This document shows positions 44,010 to 49,014 of a stretch of 49,014 nucleotides of DNA, piece by piece. The stretch is from Lachnospiraceae bacterium. Its GTDB lineage: Bacteria; Bacillota_A; Clostridia; Lachnospirales; Lachnospiraceae. Both the position numbers and the translations under genes were made by a program. Numbering within the stretch: position 1 is the first letter of the stretch; every line of letters starts with the position of its first letter. The notes under the pieces were generated by a model. The model was not told the DNA's origin. It worked only from the letters and a program-made list of their open reading frames with translations, and made no database searches. The stretch spans positions 1-49,014 of the forward strand of contig VSNT01000009.1 of NCBI GenBank assembly GCA_009774465.1, in the 5' to 3' direction.

Positions 44010-44057
44010 AAAAAACCTCCAGATGATTTACTTTTTGATAGTTTTTCTCATCCGGAG
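44010..44057 (-). promoter_or_regulatory. Terminator-like hairpin holding the spoVAD ribosome site
   Basis: The segments 44017-44026 and 44048-44057 form a 10-bp stem with one wobble pair and a 21-base loop. On the minus strand the stem is followed by six U and then the spoVAD AUG, and GGAGG is part of the 3' arm. It may end the GH13 operon transcript and at the same time limit read-through translation of spoVAD. Confidence 0.65.
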
Positions 44058-44080
44058 ATTTTTATTCGTCTTATGATTAA

Positions 44081-45808
44081 TTACAGTTGAAACACCTTTC
44101 CTTCCAGGGCGTCAAATAAAATCTTTTCTCTGATTTTTTCCCCTGTGCAAAGGTCCGTAAGGCTGCTGCCTGAAAAACTGTCTAAGGAAACCTCCGTTTT
44201 TTGCATTCCGTGATTTATTCCTATCAGAATCCTGCTTTCTTTATATTTTCTTTCAAAAAAGTAAACTTCCGTCTCCTCATTGATATAACGGGTAATAAAT
44301 TCACCCTTACGCAAGGCTTCATTATTTCTTCTTAAGCATATCCACTTTCTCATTTTCTCATATAATATGCTTTTTCCATCCTTCCAGGGCATTGCCTTCC
44401 TGTATAAAATTTCCGTTTCCCCTTCGATATACACCTCATCTCCGTAAAATACGGAAGGGAGTCCCACCATCATAAGCATAAAAAACATGGCAAGCTCCAG
44501 TCTTTTCTTATCCCCTTTGCAATAGCTTAAAAACCTGGGCACATCATGGGTATCTAAAAAATTCATCTGTACTCTGTCTAGACAGGCAGGATACCGCATC
44601 AACATCCGGTGAATCTGCTGGTCAAATTCTCCGATGCCAATTTTCCTGTCTGCAAAAAAATCTCTGCATATATAGGAAAAAGGATAATTCATGGTAGAAT
44701 CAAACTGATCCCCCATAAGCCAGCACTGCGCATCCTCCCAGATCTCACCAATCAAAAAAGCATCCGGCTTTATGGCGTGCACCTGCCTTCTAAACATTCT
44801 CCAAAAATCATGATTTACTTCATTCGCCACATCAAGCCGCCATCCATCTATGTCTGCCTCCCTGATCCAAAACTGCCCTACACCGGCAAAATATGCGGCA
44901 GCCTTTGGATTTCCCGTATTTAACTTTGGCATTTCCTTCACATAAGCAAAGGCTGCATATTCCGGCGGATCTTTTAATAAAACCTCCTCCGGCAGCTCGT
45001 AAAACCAATCATAATATTCCGACTTTTTCCCATTTTTTAGTACATCCTGAAAGGCCATAAACCCTGCACCGCAATGATTAAAGACACCGTCTAAGATTAC
45101 CTTTATGTCTTTTTGATGGCAGCGCTTTACAAGTCTTTTTAAATCCTCATTGCTGCCAAAGCAGGGGTCCACCTGAAAATAGTCAATGGTGTCATATTTA
45201 TGATAGGAAGCCGCCTTAAAGATCGGATTAAAATAAATACAGTTAATTCCAAGTTCTTCAAGATAATCCAGATTTTCCTCCACTCCTTTTAAAGTTCCCC
45301 CTCTTTGCGATTTTGAAGCACCTTCCTCCCCCAAATTGATTTCTTTTGCACATTTCGAAAGATTTCTTTTCCTGTCCGCAAAGCTGTCCGGAAAAATCTG
45401 ATACATTACCGCATTTTGCGCCCAATCAGGCGTTTTTATAATATCCTCTCTTCTGATATAAGGGAACTGAAAAAATTCTGTCCGATTACTGCTGATTTCT
45501 CTGCGAAGTCCTCTGCCATAATAAAACAAACTCTCTTTTCCATCATTCAGTACAAAATAATAACACACTCTTGTATATTGGTCTTTTATCACCGCCTCAT
45601 AATAATCAAATAATTCATCCCGGGCAGTCAAATGCATTTCTATTTTCTTTACAGGAATGGGATTTTCAGGCGCCACCCGGTCCCCATAAAATACACAGCA
45701 TTTTTTTAAATCATATTTTTCCGCCCGAAGCCTTAATCTTATAGTATGTTCATCCTCCGCATAAGCATACTCCGAAAGCGGTATATGTAAAACAGCACAT
45801 TTATTCAC
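44081..45808 (-). CDS. GH13 neopullulanase/maltogenic amylase-type enzyme
   Basis: The 575-residue protein has an N-terminal beta-sandwich (about residues 1-120, CBM34-like), then a GH13 barrel beginning PDWAQNAVMYQIFPDSFADR. Conserved regions are GVFNHCG, the nucleophile Asp in GWRLDVANEV, the acid Glu in LIGEIWEDA and the third Asp in FLDTHDVPRFL. It has no signal peptide, so it likely hydrolyses malto-oligosaccharides, cyclodextrins or pullulan fragments after uptake. It overlaps the permease gene upstream by 4 bp and is the last gene of the maltodextrin operon. Confidence 0.92.
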   Translation of the reverse strand: MNKCAVLHIPLSEYAYAEDEHTIRLRLRAEKYDLKKCCVFYGDRVAPENPIPVKKIEMHLTARDELFDYYEAVIKDQYTRVCYYFVLNDGKESLFYYGRGLRREISSNRTEFFQFPYIRREDIIKTPDWAQNAVMYQIFPDSFADRKRNLSKCAKEINLGEEGASKSQRGGTLKGVEENLDYLEELGINCIYFNPIFKAASYHKYDTIDYFQVDPCFGSNEDLKRLVKRCHQKDIKVILDGVFNHCGAGFMAFQDVLKNGKKSEYYDWFYELPEEVLLKDPPEYAAFAYVKEMPKLNTGNPKAAAYFAGVGQFWIREADIDGWRLDVANEVNHDFWRMFRRQVHAIKPDAFLIGEIWEDAQCWLMGDQFDSTMNYPFSYICRDFFADRKIGIGEFDQQIHRMLMRYPACLDRVQMNFLDTHDVPRFLSYCKGDKKRLELAMFFMLMMVGLPSVFYGDEVYIEGETEILYRKAMPWKDGKSILYEKMRKWICLRRNNEALRKGEFITRYINEETEVYFFERKYKESRILIGINHGMQKTEVSLDSFSGSSLTDLCTGEKIREKILFDALEGKVFQL

Positions 45809-46644
45809 CCTTTTACCCCTCCTGCTGTGAGTCCCGATACCATATATTTTTGAATACAGAAAAAGATCACCAGAATCGGCAGAGAAACCATAATTGCCGC
45901 TGCGGAAAAAAGTGGCCAGCTTCTGCTGTAATCATCTGCCTGTAACTGATACAATCCGCCTGCTAAAGTATAGCTGTTTTCACTAAGCATAAAAGTGGTT
46001 GCAAACAAGTATTCATTCCATACAAAAATCAGAACCATAACAGATGTTACAATAATTGCAGGCATAGCAAGGGGCATAATAATTTTCACCAGCATTTTAA
46101 AATCACTTGCCCCATCTATTTTGGAGGCTTCCTCTATTTCTACCGGTATGGTGTCAAAATATCCTTTTAAATTCCAGATACTGAAAATACACATACTTCC
46201 CGCATAAATAAAAATAAGTCCCGGTTTTGAATTAAGCAGTCCCATATTTTTAAACAGCCGAAACAAAGCAAACATGGATAAAATCTGTGGAAACGCATTT
46301 AATAAAAGCAATAGATTAAGCACTGTTCTTCTTCCTTTAAAGCGGTATCTGGAAAAGGCATATGCCGCCAGCACCCCAAATGAAATGGCAACGAACATGG
46401 TGCCTGCACTTAAAACAATCGAATTTTTAAACCATAATAAAAAAGGCTCTTCTACAATAATCCTGTAATAATTTTCAAAGGTAGGGTTATCCGGAAATAA
46501 GGACAAATCAGAGGATAACGCCCCGCCGCTTCCGCTCAGGGAAAGTCCAAATGCATAGAGAACAGGAACCATTCCCACAAAGCACAATAAAACATAAAAA
46601 ATATGGAGGGCTGTAAGCTGTAAGGTTTTCTTTGCTTTTTTCAC
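45805..46644 (-). CDS. Maltodextrin ABC permease, MalG type
   Basis: The 279-residue protein has six membrane helices and the permease EAA loop, here EEASKIDGASDFKMLVKIIMPLAMP, which docks on the ATPase. The motif AYAFSRYRFKGRR and the C-terminal SGLTAGGVKG are those of MalG-type permeases. It follows the MalF-type gene by one base and overlaps the GH13 gene. No ATPase gene is in the operon, so a shared MsmK/MalK-type ATPase elsewhere is expected. Confidence 0.92.
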   Translation of the reverse strand: MKKAKKTLQLTALHIFYVLLCFVGMVPVLYAFGLSLSGSGGALSSDLSLFPDNPTFENYYRIIVEEPFLLWFKNSIVLSAGTMFVAISFGVLAAYAFSRYRFKGRRTVLNLLLLLNAFPQILSMFALFRLFKNMGLLNSKPGLIFIYAGSMCIFSIWNLKGYFDTIPVEIEEASKIDGASDFKMLVKIIMPLAMPAIIVTSVMVLIFVWNEYLFATTFMLSENSYTLAGGLYQLQADDYSRSWPLFSAAAIMVSLPILVIFFCIQKYMVSGLTAGGVKG

Positions 46645-46645
46645 T

Positions 46646-47530
46646 CTAATCCTCCTTCACGCCCCGATTGGTCCACAGGGAAAATAAAATAATAATTCCA
46701 AATATGATTATGGACACTGCTGATGACAGGCCATAATTATTTGACACAAATGCATTTTGATGGGCATAAGTGATAATCGTCTGCAGGCTGGCCCCTGAAA
46801 GCGCTCCCTTTTGCATGGTCAGCAGATAGATAATGTCAAACTGTTTAAATGTGGTAAAGGTCGTCATAATCACTGCCGGCGCGACCACCACCCGAAGGGC
46901 GGGAATTGTAATATAAAAATGTTTTGCCCAAAAACCTGCTCCCTCCAGCTCGGTGCTCTCATAACTGCTTTTATCAATGCTCTGCAGGGCACCGTCAATG
47001 GTCATAATCATAAAGGGCAGAGCCATCCACAGATTCAAAACCATGCAGGATAAAAATGCAGGCACATTCTTTGACAAAAAGTTTACTTTATCAAATCCCA
47101 AAGAAACTAAAATTTTATTAATAAGACCAAATTCCGTATTAAAAATCCCTACGCGCCATAAAAGAATTGAAATATAGGAAGGCATTGCCCAGGGAAACAT
47201 AAGCAGTGTTTTATAGATTCTTCCGATTTTCAGACCTTCCGTATTTAATCCCAGAGCAATAAAGAAAGCGGCTGACACCTGAATCACCATATTGAAAACT
47301 GTCCACAAAATTGTGGTAAACAGCGCAGATAAAAATCCTGAGTCCACTTTTGTGAGCGCTCTTGCATAATTGGAAAGCCCAATCACTTCAAAATCAAACC
47401 AGTGATAGAGATTCATATTGGTAAGCGAAATATATCCCGTATATAAGACAGGAAATATAATAATGACTCCAATCAGTACCATAGCAGGCATACTCTGCAT
47501 CCAGAGTATCAGATTTTTACGCTTCTTCAT
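46646..47530 (-). CDS. Maltodextrin ABC permease, MalF type
   Basis: The 294-residue protein has six membrane helices and the EAA loop in STELEGAGFWAKHFYITIPALR. It lacks the extra periplasmic loop of the E. coli MalF, as is usual in Firmicutes. With the MalG-type partner it forms the transmembrane channel for malto-oligosaccharides. It starts 17 bp after the binding protein gene and ends one base before the MalG-type gene. Confidence 0.92.
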   Translation of the reverse strand: MKKRKNLILWMQSMPAMVLIGVIIIFPVLYTGYISLTNMNLYHWFDFEVIGLSNYARALTKVDSGFLSALFTTILWTVFNMVIQVSAAFFIALGLNTEGLKIGRIYKTLLMFPWAMPSYISILLWRVGIFNTEFGLINKILVSLGFDKVNFLSKNVPAFLSCMVLNLWMALPFMIMTIDGALQSIDKSSYESTELEGAGFWAKHFYITIPALRVVVAPAVIMTTFTTFKQFDIIYLLTMQKGALSGASLQTIITYAHQNAFVSNNYGLSSAVSIIIFGIIILFSLWTNRGVKED

Positions 47531-47547
47531 TGCTCTTTCTCCTATCT

Positions 47548-48867
47548 TTACTGCATATCAGCAATTGCTGTTAATGCATCCTGCTGATAATGTTCTGCTG
47601 CTGTTTTCACATCTTCTCCCGACTTATTTACTGCCGCAAGCAGTCCTTCTGCCGGCCCCCACATAACGCTCATCTCCGGTATATTGGGCATTGGCTGTGC
47701 AGTTTCCGCTGTCTCTTTGATTGCAATAATCATCTCATTGGCTGCCACCTCCGGATTTTCATAAGCTTCCATATTGGCAGGTGCACAGTTAGAACCAAGT
47801 GCAAGAGCTTCGCCAACTTCTTTCCCAGCCATTACCTTAAGTACCTGTGCAATAGCATCCTTCTTTTCATCTACTGCATGTTTTAAAACGCCTACTCCCT
47901 GCACTCCTGAAAAAGGAGCCAACCCGTTTCCATTAGGAAGTTTAAATTCAGCTAATGACTTGATCCCTAAGTCAATTCCCGCTTCCCTGATTCCTGAAAC
48001 CAGCCAGGGACCGCCCACAATTGCCGCTGCCTTTCCTTCATTAAAAAGTGTTGTTACCGTATTATAGTCTCCATCAGCCTGCAGCGCCGCAAATTTCTTA
48101 TTATATTCCACCGCCTCAACTGTCTGTGCAAGATCAAGTCCCGGCTGTCCATTTTTATCAATAATGCATCCTCCAAATCCGTTGATAAAAGGCGCTACAT
48201 TGTATGCTGTGGAATGCTGATTGACAACTGCATAGGTTCCTGCTCCGGTATCTGTGTGCGCTTCCATATAAGCATATAACTCTTCGGTAGTTTGCGGCAC
48301 TTCTCCTTCCCAGAGATTTTTATTATACATAAACAAAAGCGTCTCAAAATAAACCGGCACAAAGTATTGAACATCCTTATAAGTTCCTGCTTCCACTGTC
48401 ATGGGGAGCAGGCCTGAAAATACATCTTCTCCAACTACGTCAGAAACAGGGGTTGCAATTCCCATTTCTACAAAAGTTCCCAGGGTGTCGTGCGCATAGA
48501 AATACAGATCAGGCCCGTTTGCAGCATCATTTCCATAAAGCTGTAATTGATCGGTAAGGCCGCTTTTTTTCTCAAAGGATATACTGATTTTCTGCTCCTT
48601 TAATGCTTCATTTACCGTAGTTTCTATTGTTCCCATAATTGCCTCATCTCCATCATGCCATATTTTGACTTCCACAGGCTCTATTTCTTTTGTATCTGCT
48701 TCTTTCCCGGATACTTCTTCGTTTTCGACCTCCGCTGTCTTTTCTTCCTCAGAAGTTCCTGCTCCCTGTACTGCATCCGCCCCATTATCTTTGCTTCCAC
48801 AGCCAAAGAGCATCCCTGCCACAAGACAAACACAAACCATAAGACTTAATATCCTTTTCATACTCAA
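47548..48867 (-). CDS. Maltodextrin-binding lipoprotein
   Basis: The 439-residue protein has a lipoprotein signal with the lipobox GMLFGC (Cys23), an acidic linker (about 27-65), then an extracellular solute-binding fold of the maltose type: VKIWHDGDEAIMGTIE, NDAANGPDLYFYAHDTLG, VPVYFETLLFMYNKNLW and AAIVGGPWLVSGI. It captures malto-oligosaccharides outside the cell for the two permeases encoded next. The neighbouring GH13 gene supports this sugar type. It is the first gene of the operon, behind a good promoter. Confidence 0.92.
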   Translation of the reverse strand: MSMKRILSLMVCVCLVAGMLFGCGSKDNGADAVQGAGTSEEEKTAEVENEEVSGKEADTKEIEPVEVKIWHDGDEAIMGTIETTVNEALKEQKISISFEKKSGLTDQLQLYGNDAANGPDLYFYAHDTLGTFVEMGIATPVSDVVGEDVFSGLLPMTVEAGTYKDVQYFVPVYFETLLFMYNKNLWEGEVPQTTEELYAYMEAHTDTGAGTYAVVNQHSTAYNVAPFINGFGGCIIDKNGQPGLDLAQTVEAVEYNKKFAALQADGDYNTVTTLFNEGKAAAIVGGPWLVSGIREAGIDLGIKSLAEFKLPNGNGLAPFSGVQGVGVLKHAVDEKKDAIAQVLKVMAGKEVGEALALGSNCAPANMEAYENPEVAANEMIIAIKETAETAQPMPNIPEMSVMWGPAEGLLAAVNKSGEDVKTAAEHYQQDALTAIADMQ

Positions 48868-48950
48868 TTCCTCCTTCTTTAGGAAATTGCTTTCTTAAAA
48901 TTCCCATAATTTTTCTTTTTTCATAAAATCAGTTAAATGCATTTACTGTT

Positions 48951-48979
48951 TGTATATTTATATTTCAGCTTTTATCCAA
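48951..48979 (-). promoter_or_regulatory. Sigma-A promoter of the maltodextrin operon
   Basis: On the minus strand TTGGAT (48974-48979) is followed after exactly 17 bases by TATACA (48951-48956), about 84 bases above the binding protein start. The region is very AT-rich. I looked for a CcpA cre site in 48868-49014 and saw no convincing one; a local regulator gene may lie beyond the window. Confidence 0.7.
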
Positions 48980-49014
48980 CTTTTTGCAATCATTTAAATA
49001 CACTTTCTATTGAC

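Noticed and set aside
48868..49014. CcpA cre site in front of the maltodextrin operon.
   Set aside because: No sequence close to the cre consensus was found in the visible 147 bp; one may lie beyond the edge.

Overview
The window is a low-GC, spore-forming Firmicute chromosome, most like a gut Lachnospiraceae (Blautia/Dorea/Ruminococcus type; genus not resolvable by eye). The reasons are four stage V sporulation genes of the SpoVA family plus a ytaF homologue, AddAB recombination genes, ECF vitamin transport, a maltodextrin uptake operon ending in an intracellular neopullulanase-type enzyme, and a Cys-rich IS30 transposase of a kind I associate with Lachnospiraceae. Most genes are on the minus strand; the plus strand carries only ytaF, a frameshifted phosphatase-family gene and spoVAA-spoVAB.

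Layout from left to right: the start of purA (cut by the window edge); larB-larC-larE, which make the nickel-pincer nucleotide cofactor; ilvE with its own promoter; thyA-folA for thymidylate and folate; a hairpin-rich spacer; a beta-CASP metallo-hydrolase with a small Rossmann-like partner; ytaF on the plus strand, converging on a P-type calcium ATPase; a membrane-anchored protein with three identical five-cysteine repeats; thiT under a TPP riboswitch; a dedicated ECF module (T subunit, double ATPase, and a frameshifted UPF0397 S subunit); addB-addA; a HAD-IIA phosphatase; a 197-bp palindromic element; an M24 aminopeptidase P; a solitary YhcG-type PD-(D/E)XK protein with a perfect palindrome at its 5' end; an isolated spoVAE; an EamA transporter translationally coupled to a GH31 alpha-glucosidase; aroK, ridA and a small unknown gene; a frameshifted endonuclease/exonuclease/phosphatase-family gene; spoVAA-spoVAB behind a near-ideal sigma-G promoter; a lipoprotein combining a propeller-like N-terminal part with a solute-binding part; a methyl-accepting chemotaxis protein; an IS30-family element with a split transposase; spoVAD; and a four-gene maltodextrin operon (binding protein, two permeases, GH13 enzyme) with a clear promoter at the right edge.

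The genes form several working units. LarB, LarC and LarE build a cofactor whose client enzyme is not in the window. ThyA and FolA regenerate folate while making dTMP. The binding protein and two permeases import malto-oligosaccharides for the GH13 enzyme, and GH31 can finish them. SpoVA proteins move dipicolinate into and out of the spore, but here they lie at three separate places with no spoVAC visible.

The points I find most worth checking are the 197-bp hairpin element at 25762-25958, the exactly phased 20-bp repeats inside the IS30 left end, the scattered spoVA genes, two leaders in which the Shine-Dalgarno sequence forms the 3' arm of a terminator-like hairpin (thiT and spoVAD), the Cys-repeat protein, and three genes each broken by loss of one base. 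I did not find a CRISPR array, prophage, tRNA or rRNA, or a multi-gene defence island, and I cannot point to a clearly new multi-gene system.
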